A stretch of 64,000 bases of DNA from Acidobacteriota bacterium (lineage in GTDB: Bacteria; Acidobacteriota; Terriglobia; Bryobacterales; Bryobacteraceae), in NCBI GenBank assembly GCA_016185425.1, contig JACPNQ010000045.1:39844-103843 (forward strand). The letters are read 5' to 3'. Both the position numbers and the translations under genes were made by a program. The notes below the pieces were generated by a model. That model was not told where the DNA came from. It saw only the letters and a program-made list of their open reading frames with translations, and did no database searches. Positions 27,113 to 36,066 of the stretch are shown piece after piece (positions within the stretch are counted from its first letter, which is position 1; every line of letters starts with the position of its first letter).

Positions 27113-30100
27113 ACTCACGTCTCATTCCGGCAGCCCTTTTCCTTGCGTGCGCACACCTGGGCTGGTCCCAGGTGACCACCGCGCGCTTTTATGGCATTGT
27201 GACGGACCCGTCCGGCTCCGTTGTTCCGGGCGCCTCAATTGCATTGACCAATCGGGACACGGCCGCGGTCGCAAGCAAGAAGACGGATGCTGCGGGCGAA
27301 TTCATGTTCGACTTCCTGCGAGTCGGCACGTATACGCTGACCATCGAAGCGAGTGGCTTCAAGACGCTACAGTCGAGCGGCATCGAACTCGGCGCGGCAC
27401 AAAGCATCCGCCGATCCTTCATCCTCGAGATCGGCTCGACCTCCGATACAGTGCGAGTCACAGCGGACACTGTCGAAGTCAACACCGTCAATGCAGAGCA
27501 ACGGGAAAGCTTCTCGACCGTGCAGGCGACGCAACTCCCGCTCGCGCGGCGGAACTACTCCAATCTGTTGAAAATCGGCACCGGCGTCGCCGACATTCCG
27601 GGCGGCGTCCGTATGAACGGACTGGGGAAGAGTGGCGCGAGCATTACCGTGGACGGCACCAACGCCACGGCAAATTCCGAGAACTCCTATACCTCGATGT
27701 TCAATTCCTTCAACTACATCGACACGCTGAGCGTTGAGGCGATTCAGGAAGTTCAGGTCACAAAAGGAGTGATCTCGGCGGAATACGGCCAGCAACTCAG
27801 CGGTAACGTGAACCTCATAACAAGGTCCGGAACGAATACGTGGCACGGCAGCGCGTTCGAGAACTTCCAGGCCGAAGAACTCAATGCCCGTGGCCAATTC
27901 CTGACCGCCAACGTTCCGTTGACATTCAATCAGTTTGGCGGTGCGATCGGCGGCCCCATTCGGCGCGACCGCCTCTTTGTCTTCAGCACCTACGAAGGCT
28001 ATCGCGAACGCACGATGCGATTCGTAAGCGGCGATGTTCCCACGGCGAAGCTGCGAAATGAAATGCTGGCGGCCGTACCAGCGTATAAAACCGCTCTCGA
28101 CATCATGCCGCTCCCGAACCGTCCGTTTGCAACCACGGCGGATGTAGGCCGGTTCGAAGGTGCGGCTTCCACAAAAGCGCAAGACAACCACGCGGTCGTC
28201 AAAGGAGACATTCGGCTGACGAACCTCAGCAACCTGGCGCTCACATACACGCGCGGGCGGCCCTATCGCACAAACGAAAACCTGACGCAAAATGCGCGTA
28301 ACTGGCTCGGCTTTCAGGAGCGAGGCACAGCCAATTACATCGTCTCCGGTCCGGCATGGACTTCGGAGACTCGCTTCGGGTATAACTTCAACGAAGTCGA
28401 TCGCAATGACAGCTACTTCTTCACCGCTGTAGATGGTGCGCGGCCGGAAGTGTCGTTCGGGGGCAGGCGTTTTCCTGGCATTCAAGCGACAGGTCTGTTC
28501 TCGACGGGTGACGCCGAGTTCAACAACCGTTACGGCCCGCTCTGGAGCCTGGAAGAAAAGTTCGCGAAGCACATCGGCAAGCACTCACTGAAATTCGGTG
28601 GCATCCTCACGCGTCGTGCCTCGGGACGAGTGAATTTGGAAGTCCCGCAGCTTCGCTACGTTGATAGAGCCGAGCTGCTCTCCAACAATCCCAGCCGGTT
28701 CCAGGTCTTCTTTGGGCAGCCGCGCTATCTCGGCCGGAACAATGAAATTGGAGCGTTTCTGCAGGACGACTGGCGCGTCAGTCCGAAGCTCGTGGTGAAC
28801 CTCGGTGTTCGCTACGACTTCTTTTCGAAGTACGTGGCCAAGCCCGAAGACGCTAGGGAGTCGGCGGGTTTCTTCAATCTCGACGGACTCCTGGACAATC
28901 AGTTCCACTTTGGCCCCTTCCGCGATCCTTCGAGGCCCGTCGAAAACGATGGCTGGGTGAACCTCGGCCCTCGCGTTGGCTTCAGCTACAACCCCGACGG
29001 CCGCGGAAGAACAGTCATTCGTGGCGGCCACAGTGTGATGTTCGGCATTCAGCCAACCGACGACTACAACAGCGCGGTATCGCGGACGGCGTTTCTTACT
29101 CGCTCGGTCGTTTACAGCAAGGCGGAGGGAAGTGCGCTGCGCTTGCGCTATCCGCTTTTCGTCGACGAAGTTCTCCCGCTTGTGACGGCCTCCAAACAGC
29201 TTCAGCGCGAGTCGCTCTTTGATCCGCACATTCAAAATCCATACAGCATGAATACGTACTTCGGTGTGCAACGCGAAGTGGCGGGCGGGATGATTCTGGA
29301 AAGCGCGTTCGTTGGTACTCGCGGCTTGAAATACCGGTTGCGGCGCCAATTCAACGAAGTGAATCGCCTAACGGGCCTTAGGCCGAATCCGGACTTAGGT
29401 ACAGGGATCTACTTCGACAGCTCGCAGACATCGAGCTACTACTCCTGGCAGAGCTCATTCCGGAAACGGCTTTCGCGCGGTTTTATGGGAAGCGCCCATT
29501 ACACATGGGGCAAAGGCCTCTCCTACTCTGGCGGTGACACGGGTGCCTCGTTTAGCGGTGACACGGTCGTCGCCGTACAGGACTTCTTTGATGTAAGGAG
29601 CAACTACGGCCCCTCGGCGGGCGATGTCAAACACAACTTCGTCGGCGAGTTCCTCTACCAGACTCCGGCCCTGGCGCAAATGCGCAACCCCATCGCGCGC
29701 TCGACCATTGGCGGATGGCAGATCTCGGGGATCTTCACAGCCAGGACCGGCTCGCCGCTACTGATCACCCAAGGCTGCGCTATCACGCATTGCAGGCCCG
29801 ATTATATCGGCGGGAACGCGATAGCGCCTAACTACCGCACTACCCTGCAGTACCTGAATGCGGCAACATTCGCCCGCGTACCGATCGTCTCCGCGTCGGG
29901 TGCTACTCTCCGAGCCGGCAATCTCGGGAACGGCGCACTGCGGCTGCCGGGAATGTGGAACCTCGATTTCTCCCTTGGAAAGAACTTCAAGATCACCGAG
30001 CTCGTCCGATTCCAAATTCGCGGCGACATGTTCAACGTCTTCAATCACACAAATTTCTCGGGCATCACGACCGACATCAATTCAGGCAATTTCGGACGAT

Positions 30101-30156
30101 TCACGAACACGCTGGGGGCGCGCGCCATTCAGCTCAACGCGCGAATCAGCTTCTGA
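27109..30156 (+). CDS. Oar-like TonB-dependent receptor (second of the locus)
   Basis: ATG 27109 overlaps the upstream TGA (ATGA). Signal peptide MNSRLIPAALFLACAHLGWS is followed by the regulatory beta-sandwich (FYGIVTDPSGSVVPGASIAL), the plug region (GVISAEYGQQLSGNVNLITR; GTNTWHGSAFENF) and a barrel ending ARAIQLNARISF. At 1015 residues it is the shortest intact receptor of the window. The plug has the gene-specific RMNGLGKSGASITVDGTNAT instead of the usual long loop. Together with the hydrolase gene after it, this forms the first copy of a repeated receptor-hydrolase pair (second copy at 32425-38172). Its cargo is unknown; an oligosaccharide is likely from context. Confidence 0.93.
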   Translation: MNSRLIPAALFLACAHLGWSQVTTARFYGIVTDPSGSVVPGASIALTNRDTAAVASKKTDAAGEFMFDFLRVGTYTLTIEASGFKTLQSSGIELGAAQSIRRSFILEIGSTSDTVRVTADTVEVNTVNAEQRESFSTVQATQLPLARRNYSNLLKIGTGVADIPGGVRMNGLGKSGASITVDGTNATANSENSYTSMFNSFNYIDTLSVEAIQEVQVTKGVISAEYGQQLSGNVNLITRSGTNTWHGSAFENFQAEELNARGQFLTANVPLTFNQFGGAIGGPIRRDRLFVFSTYEGYRERTMRFVSGDVPTAKLRNEMLAAVPAYKTALDIMPLPNRPFATTADVGRFEGAASTKAQDNHAVVKGDIRLTNLSNLALTYTRGRPYRTNENLTQNARNWLGFQERGTANYIVSGPAWTSETRFGYNFNEVDRNDSYFFTAVDGARPEVSFGGRRFPGIQATGLFSTGDAEFNNRYGPLWSLEEKFAKHIGKHSLKFGGILTRRASGRVNLEVPQLRYVDRAELLSNNPSRFQVFFGQPRYLGRNNEIGAFLQDDWRVSPKLVVNLGVRYDFFSKYVAKPEDARESAGFFNLDGLLDNQFHFGPFRDPSRPVENDGWVNLGPRVGFSYNPDGRGRTVIRGGHSVMFGIQPTDDYNSAVSRTAFLTRSVVYSKAEGSALRLRYPLFVDEVLPLVTASKQLQRESLFDPHIQNPYSMNTYFGVQREVAGGMILESAFVGTRGLKYRLRRQFNEVNRLTGLRPNPDLGTGIYFDSSQTSSYYSWQSSFRKRLSRGFMGSAHYTWGKGLSYSGGDTGASFSGDTVVAVQDFFDVRSNYGPSAGDVKHNFVGEFLYQTPALAQMRNPIARSTIGGWQISGIFTARTGSPLLITQGCAITHCRPDYIGGNAIAPNYRTTLQYLNAATFARVPIVSASGATLRAGNLGNGALRLPGMWNLDFSLGKNFKITELVRFQIRGDMFNVFNHTNFSGITTDINSGNFGRFTNTLGARAIQLNARISF

Positions 30157-30202
30157 CTTTGTCCCAAGTCACGGTTTCACATATGAATTTCAAGGAGAGC
30201 GA

Positions 30203-32377
30203 ATGAATTTCTCACGACGCGATATCCTCGCCATGCCCGCGGCGGCACTGCCGGGGACGCTATTTGCCGCGGCGCCAGGTAACTCGGCAGGCGATCAGTG
30301 GTACAAGAGAATGCGCCGCTGCGCGCAGCACAACTTGAATGAGTACGATCCCAAAGACCTCGATATCGAATCGTGGCTCAACTATTGGGAGAGTCTCAAG
30401 ATCAACGCACTCATTCTTACCGGTGGCGGCTTCATGGCCTTCTATCCGACGAAGCTGCCCAATCACCACAAGAGCCAGTTTCTTGGCGAGCGCGATCTCT
30501 TCGGCGACTACGCGAAGGCGGCGAAGAAGCGTGGAATCCGCGTAGTGGCGCGCGTCGAGACCAATTGGCTTCACGAAGACGTACTCAAGGCGCGCCCGGA
30601 ATGGTTCGAGCGCGACGAGAATGGGAACCCGTATTCGAATGAGGAGTCGCGATATGTGTATCACACCTGCGTCTTCTCGAACTATCACGAGCAGCAGGTG
30701 CCCGCCATCATCCGCGAGATCGGCAGTCTTTACGAAGTCGACGGCTTCTTCACGAATAGCTGGCCGGACACGGGCGCACCGCGTCCCTGTTACTGCGAGA
30801 ACTGCCGCAAGTTCGGGCAGCGCACAAAGGCGCAGCTCTACGATGCCTATCAGAAGCGGGTTGTCGATCTTTGCCGGAATTTGACCGTCGTCGTGAAGGA
30901 GCAGCGCCCCGACCGCGTTTACAACGTCAATATCGCGGGCGGCATCACTGCCGTGCAGAGCATTCGAAAACTGGCGGAAGTCGGAGAGTGGATCACAGCG
31001 GACCATCAGGGCCGCGGCGGTGGCGACAAACCGATCTGGGACTGCTCCCAGCAGGGACGCGTCGGCTATTCAGCGATGGGGGGGAAGCCGGTCACCAACG
31101 TCGTTACGGCAAATGCGCACGCCTGGCGGCACACGTCAAAGGTCCCTGCGGAATTGGAACTGTGGCTCGCGCAGACGACGGCGAGCGGCATGATCCCATG
31201 GCTCGTCTGGCTGGGCAGCCGGACTGAGGATGCGCGCTGGAAAGATACCGTACGCAGCTTCTATCAATGGATCGCCAAACACGAAGCCCACTTCTTCAAT
31301 CGCCGCCCGATGTCTAACTTGGGCGTAGTCTATTCGCAGCGGCTAAACCACCTTTACACCGCGCCTGGAACGACTCCAGGGGGATACGGCGCACGAGCCA
31401 CGAATCGGCCGCGCACTCCCGGTGATCCGACCGACTATCTCCAGGGTCTCTACTACGCATTGCTCGAAGGCCGCTTCGTCTTCGACTTCATTCATGAAGA
31501 CGATCTGACTCCCGAGAGCCTTCGGAAATACTCGGCGGTGTTGTTGCCGAATACGGCTCTTCTCAGCGACGAACAATGCCGCGCCATCAGCGCCTATACT
31601 GCTTCGGGCGGTTCCCTGTTGGCGACGTTTGAGACAAGCCTGTACAACGAGTGGGGACAGCCCCGCAAGAACTTCGGACTGGCCGATGTCTTCGGGATCG
31701 AGCGAGCCGGCGAGCGCAGTGGGGGGATCTTCTACGGAGCCAAACGGGGCGGCCACGACATTCTGCGCGGGTTCGAAGGGACGGACTGGATCCCCGCCGG
31801 CGAGTGGCGAGTTCCGCTTCGAAGCACCGCGGATTCCGTGTTAAACGTCGTGCCTCCGTATCCCCGCGGTATTCCGGAGATGGTCTACGCACAGGCCCGC
31901 GCCGAGATGCCTTACCCCGGCGGCCAAAGCAGCGAACCTGCGATGGTGTTGCGTGAGAAAGGGCAGAGCCGTCTTGTCTACCTCTCCTCCGATGTGGATC
32001 GTTGCACTTGGCGCTACGGGAACAGCGACCTGAGTCAGCTACTGCAGAACGCAGTCCGTTGGGTCACACGCGACCAATCGCCCGTCAAAGTGACCGGCGA
32101 GGGAGTGGCCGAAGTCATCGCCTGGGAGACCGAGCCCGGCTATGCCATTCATATCCTCAACTACAACAATCCGAACATGACGCGGCCGTGGATCCGCAAG
32201 GACTATCCGATCGGTCCGCAACGCGTCCGTGTCGAACTGCCCGAAGGAGTGAAGGTCGCGAAGATCGAACTGCTGCGGGCCGAAGCCAGGATTCCAGTGC
32301 AGCAGAAGGGCCGGGTCATCGAGTTCGTGATTCCGGCCGTCCAGGACTACGAAGTCGCGGCGCTCTACCGGTCGTAG
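30203..32377 (+). CDS. Tat-exported GHL6-like putative glycoside hydrolase, copy 1
   Basis: The start is ATG 30203 with AAGGAG at 30192-30197; the longer open frame reaches back into the receptor gene. MNFSRRDILAMPAAALPGT is a Tat signal. The 724-residue protein has a TIM-barrel-like N-terminal half (NALILTGGGFMAFYPTKLP, RVVARVETNWLHEDVLK, VDGFFTNSWPDTGAPRPCYC with a CxxC-type ENCRKF segment) resembling hypothetical glycosyl hydrolase 6. A beta-galactosidase trimerisation-like domain follows (GRFVFDFIHEDDLTPESL; GGSLLATFETSLYNEWG), then a small C-terminal sandwich. Catalytic carboxylates cannot be named safely. It would act on a periplasmic glycan. The gene at 36067-38172 encodes a close paralogue. 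Confidence 0.78.
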   Translation: MNFSRRDILAMPAAALPGTLFAAAPGNSAGDQWYKRMRRCAQHNLNEYDPKDLDIESWLNYWESLKINALILTGGGFMAFYPTKLPNHHKSQFLGERDLFGDYAKAAKKRGIRVVARVETNWLHEDVLKARPEWFERDENGNPYSNEESRYVYHTCVFSNYHEQQVPAIIREIGSLYEVDGFFTNSWPDTGAPRPCYCENCRKFGQRTKAQLYDAYQKRVVDLCRNLTVVVKEQRPDRVYNVNIAGGITAVQSIRKLAEVGEWITADHQGRGGGDKPIWDCSQQGRVGYSAMGGKPVTNVVTANAHAWRHTSKVPAELELWLAQTTASGMIPWLVWLGSRTEDARWKDTVRSFYQWIAKHEAHFFNRRPMSNLGVVYSQRLNHLYTAPGTTPGGYGARATNRPRTPGDPTDYLQGLYYALLEGRFVFDFIHEDDLTPESLRKYSAVLLPNTALLSDEQCRAISAYTASGGSLLATFETSLYNEWGQPRKNFGLADVFGIERAGERSGGIFYGAKRGGHDILRGFEGTDWIPAGEWRVPLRSTADSVLNVVPPYPRGIPEMVYAQARAEMPYPGGQSSEPAMVLREKGQSRLVYLSSDVDRCTWRYGNSDLSQLLQNAVRWVTRDQSPVKVTGEGVAEVIAWETEPGYAIHILNYNNPNMTRPWIRKDYPIGPQRVRVELPEGVKVAKIELLRAEARIPVQQKGRVIEFVIPAVQDYEVAALYRS

Positions 32378-32424
32378 ACGCTATTAGCTTCCCGGCATCC
32401 AGCCCGGGCAGGAAGAGTGAACAC

Positions 32425-35400
32425 ATGAAACGTATTCATTGCATTTCTCTTCTCGCGCTCTTCTGCGCGGGCCTATCCTCCGCGCAGGAGACACGCAGCA
32501 CCATCTTCGGTCGCGTACTCGATCCGCACGCGACCGCGATTTCCGGCGCCGCGGTCTCGGTGACCAACACGCAGACCAACTTGTCTATCACGTTGACAAG
32601 CGACGCTGACGGTTACTTTGAAGCGAACCTGCTCCTTCCCGGCAACTATCACCTGACGGCGGAAGCTCCGGGATTCAAAAAAACGATTCGCTCGGGCATT
32701 ACACTTCCCATCTCAACGCGCTTGCCGGTCGATCTGGCGCTCGCGCTCGGCACCGTAACCGAGAGCGTGCAGGTGTCCGCGGACCCGCCGGTTCTGGATA
32801 CGAGCTCTGTGAGTTCCGGCGGGCTCACCGACCAGCGAAACGTGAACGATCTGCCGGCGCAGGGCGACAATCCACTGCTGCTCGCGGCGCTGACCCCGGG
32901 CGTGCAGGCTGGCGGAGTCAACAAGTATAACTGCCTGCATTGCGTTGGCGGATCATCGGACTTCAGCGTCTCGGGAAAAGTGGGAGGGAATGACTTCTCT
33001 ATGGACGGTGCGCCCAACTCGCGGGGCCGGTCGCCCGCATTCCTTCCCGCAGTCGACGCCGTGCAGGAGTTCAAGGTGGAGACCTCCGGATTCGATGCGT
33101 CGATCGGTCACACCACGGGCGCCAGCATCTCCATCATGACGAAGTCCGGATCAAATGACTTCCATGGAAGCTTGAGCGATCAACATTGGCAAGCCAAGTG
33201 GAATGGGACTCCATTTTTCGTGAAGCAGCAGTATTTCCGCGAGATAGCGAGCGCGCAGGCGGCGGGAGATTCGGCGCTTGCGAATCGGCTCCGGTCGGAA
33301 GATCGCCAGGGCAATGGACGATCCAATACGTTCAGCGCGTCGCTGGGCGGGCCGTTGACGATTCCCAAAGTCTACAACGGAAAGAACCGCCTGTTCTTCT
33401 TCTTCAACGTCAGTGGTTATGTCGATCAGAAACCGCCCACGTACCCCGCGGGCGCAACGAATCGCACCGTTCCGACTCTGGCGAATCGCCGTGGAGATTT
33501 TTCGCAGCTCCTGAATGTGGATGCGGTGCGCTATCAGATCTACGATCCACTGACTGTGCGGCCGGATCCGGTCCGGCCCGGCAACTTCATACGTTCACCG
33601 TTAGTCGGTAACGTCGTGCCGCGTTCCAGAATCACGAATCCCGCGTATGACAGCTATTTGAAGATCATCCCTCTCGCGAACAACGATCCCACGGATCCCC
33701 GGCAGGAACCGCGAAACAACTACCAGGCGCGGCGAATGACCATGGACTGGACGTACGTCGCACAGGCCAGCCGCCTCGACTATGTTCACTCCGACAAACA
33801 CCGTTTCTTTACATCGCTAAATCATTTTGGGTTGGAGGAATACCAGGAGGACTGGACCTACGAAACCGCTCGCGGCCTCATGAGTCAAGGCAAGGCCTGG
33901 GACGTCGGCGGCATCACAACCAACTGGGTATATACGATCAGCAATCGAACGCTTCTCGACGTCAGTGCATCCGTGAACAACACTTGGACCGGGCGCGCTC
34001 TGACGAAGCCATACGAGTACAAGCCCAGCGATGTAGGGTTGCCCGCGTATCTGGACGCGAAAGCCGGCGGCCTTCACGTCTTGCCCCGAATGGAATTCTC
34101 CGGATACGAAGCCGTCGGCCAACTCGTTCCCGAGAAGATGTTGCAGACTCTCTATTCGCTGAAAGCCAACCTCTCTCACGTACGTCGCAGCCACAGCGTC
34201 CGCGCTGGATTCGATACCCGGCAGTATTTCCGCACTGCCTACACAGCGGGTAACACATCGGGCCTCTTCGCTTTTAGCAACACGTACACACGGAGGAATG
34301 ACGACACGCTAACACCCTCCGGAAACTATGGACACAGTTGGGCCGCCTTCATGATGGGCCTGCCCGATACGATGCAGGTTCAGACGAATGACAGTGTCGC
34401 CATTCAAAGCGGATACTTCGGATGGTACGTGCAAGACAACTGGCGCGTCAGCCCCACGCTGTCTATTAACCTCGGCCTGCGTCTTGAGTACGAGGCGGGC
34501 GGGCGGGAGCGATACAACCGCGCAATTGGCGACTTCAACCCGGCTGCTAAACTCCAAATCACAGACGCCGCCGTGGCCGCATACGCTCTCAATCCTCTTC
34601 CGGAGCTCCCCGCGTCCGCGTTCCAGGTTCAGGGTGGGACACGCTATCCCGGTGCAAATGGTGTCTCGCGCCGCATGCTGCAGAGCGAGGTCTTCTGGTT
34701 GCCGCGCATCGGCGTCTCCTGGCAGGTGCGGCCAACGACCGTGCTTCGCGGCGGCTATGGAGTGTTCTACGACACCCTCAACGCCTTTAACAAGGGCTTC
34801 TCGCAACTCGGGTTCAACCGCACCACGTCCACCAATCTGACCAACGATTTCGGCATGAACTGGCTGGCGGGCGATCCATACAACGGCGTGTCTCCGATGT
34901 CGGATCCCTTTCCGTTGCGCGCCGATGGCACGCGCTTTGACGTTCCTACCCGCGACGGTCTGGGCCCAATGGCCGTAGCGGGCCGCGGCTTCACGTTCGA
35001 CGCGTTCGACACGCGCCGGTCGCGCCAGCAAAGGTGGCGAATCGGTGTTCAGCAACAGCTCGGGACCAGCACGGTCCTCGAGATCGCCTATGCCGGCTCG
35101 TATTCGGATCGCGTTTACCTGACGAGGAATTTAAATGGGCTGCCGGAACAATACTGGGCCGATGGGCTGGTTCGTAACAATGCGATCGCCTCCGCATTGA
35201 ACGCGAATGTTCCGAACCCGTTCTACATTGGCAATTTCTCTCAGCTCGCCGCTTCATCGCCGCTGGTCTACAAAGACATGTCGACCCTCGGCTTCTTCAC
35301 CTCGCGCACAGCCAGGAAGCAACAACTGCTCCGCCCGTTTCCGCTGCAATCAGCTCTCTCTCAGAGCAATTCGCCGTTTGGCCAGGTGCGTACCGATGCG

Positions 35401-36063
35401 CTCGAGATCAGTCTGCAGAGGCGGTTTTCACGCGGCATAAGCTTCATGCTTGGATACACGCGGCTGAACGACCGCGAAGCCGACTTCTACTTCAACGAGT
35501 TCGATGCGGCGCCCACATGGCGCGAATCCAACGACGGACGCCCGCATCGAATCGCTGGCACGGCCATTTATGAGCTGCCCTTCGGAAAGGGGCGGCGCTT
35601 CGCCAGGCAAGGTCCGTTAAACATGCTGTTTGGCGGCTTCCAGCTTGCGGCTACCTACGAGTACCAACCGGGCCCGCTTCTTGACTGGGGCAACCTCTTT
35701 TACTACGGAAACATCGGCGACATCAATTCGGGGCCGCGATCTCTCGCGAACTGGTTCGACACTGCGAATTTCGAACGCAATGCCTCCCGCGGTCCCGCTG
35801 CGTTCCACCGCCGCGTCTTTCCGACGCGCGTGCCGGGCTTGCGTGCCGACAGGACGGATCAGTGGAACCTGAACGCGCAGCGCGATTTCCGCTGGAGGGA
35901 ACGATGGGTGTTTTCAATTCGCATGGATGCGCTCAATGCGATGAACCGCTCACAGTTTGCGGCGCCGGATGTAGACCCGCTGTCCAGCACTTTTGGCAAG
36001 ATCACGGCGCAGACGCCCGCCATTAACCGCGTCGTGCAACTAACGGGGCGAATCCGGTTCTAA
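32425..36063 (+). CDS. Oar-like TonB-dependent receptor (third of the locus)
   Basis: ATG 32425 is preceded by AGGAAGAG (32410-32417); the open frame upstream lies inside the hydrolase gene. The 1212-residue protein has a signal peptide (MKRIHCISLLALFCAGLSSA), the regulatory domain (RSTIFGRVLDPHATAISGAA), plug-like segments (FDASIGHTTGASISIMTKSG; SNDFHGSLSDQHW) and a barrel ending VVQLTGRIRF. Near residue 170 there is NCLHC, a two-cysteine loop not seen in the other receptors of this window. It stops three bases before the second GHL6-like gene, so the pair is surely co-translated. Cargo is unknown, presumably a glycan fragment. Confidence 0.93.
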   Translation: MKRIHCISLLALFCAGLSSAQETRSTIFGRVLDPHATAISGAAVSVTNTQTNLSITLTSDADGYFEANLLLPGNYHLTAEAPGFKKTIRSGITLPISTRLPVDLALALGTVTESVQVSADPPVLDTSSVSSGGLTDQRNVNDLPAQGDNPLLLAALTPGVQAGGVNKYNCLHCVGGSSDFSVSGKVGGNDFSMDGAPNSRGRSPAFLPAVDAVQEFKVETSGFDASIGHTTGASISIMTKSGSNDFHGSLSDQHWQAKWNGTPFFVKQQYFREIASAQAAGDSALANRLRSEDRQGNGRSNTFSASLGGPLTIPKVYNGKNRLFFFFNVSGYVDQKPPTYPAGATNRTVPTLANRRGDFSQLLNVDAVRYQIYDPLTVRPDPVRPGNFIRSPLVGNVVPRSRITNPAYDSYLKIIPLANNDPTDPRQEPRNNYQARRMTMDWTYVAQASRLDYVHSDKHRFFTSLNHFGLEEYQEDWTYETARGLMSQGKAWDVGGITTNWVYTISNRTLLDVSASVNNTWTGRALTKPYEYKPSDVGLPAYLDAKAGGLHVLPRMEFSGYEAVGQLVPEKMLQTLYSLKANLSHVRRSHSVRAGFDTRQYFRTAYTAGNTSGLFAFSNTYTRRNDDTLTPSGNYGHSWAAFMMGLPDTMQVQTNDSVAIQSGYFGWYVQDNWRVSPTLSINLGLRLEYEAGGRERYNRAIGDFNPAAKLQITDAAVAAYALNPLPELPASAFQVQGGTRYPGANGVSRRMLQSEVFWLPRIGVSWQVRPTTVLRGGYGVFYDTLNAFNKGFSQLGFNRTTSTNLTNDFGMNWLAGDPYNGVSPMSDPFPLRADGTRFDVPTRDGLGPMAVAGRGFTFDAFDTRRSRQQRWRIGVQQQLGTSTVLEIAYAGSYSDRVYLTRNLNGLPEQYWADGLVRNNAIASALNANVPNPFYIGNFSQLAASSPLVYKDMSTLGFFTSRTARKQQLLRPFPLQSALSQSNSPFGQVRTDALEISLQRRFSRGISFMLGYTRLNDREADFYFNEFDAAPTWRESNDGRPHRIAGTAIYELPFGKGRRFARQGPLNMLFGGFQLAATYEYQPGPLLDWGNLFYYGNIGDINSGPRSLANWFDTANFERNASRGPAAFHRRVFPTRVPGLRADRTDQWNLNAQRDFRWRERWVFSIRMDALNAMNRSQFAAPDVDPLSSTFGKITAQTPAINRVVQLTGRIRF

Positions 36064-36066
36064 TCG

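Noticed and set aside
27367..28584. 405-codon minus-strand open frame opposite the second receptor
   Set aside because: Antisense shadow without motif, although long.
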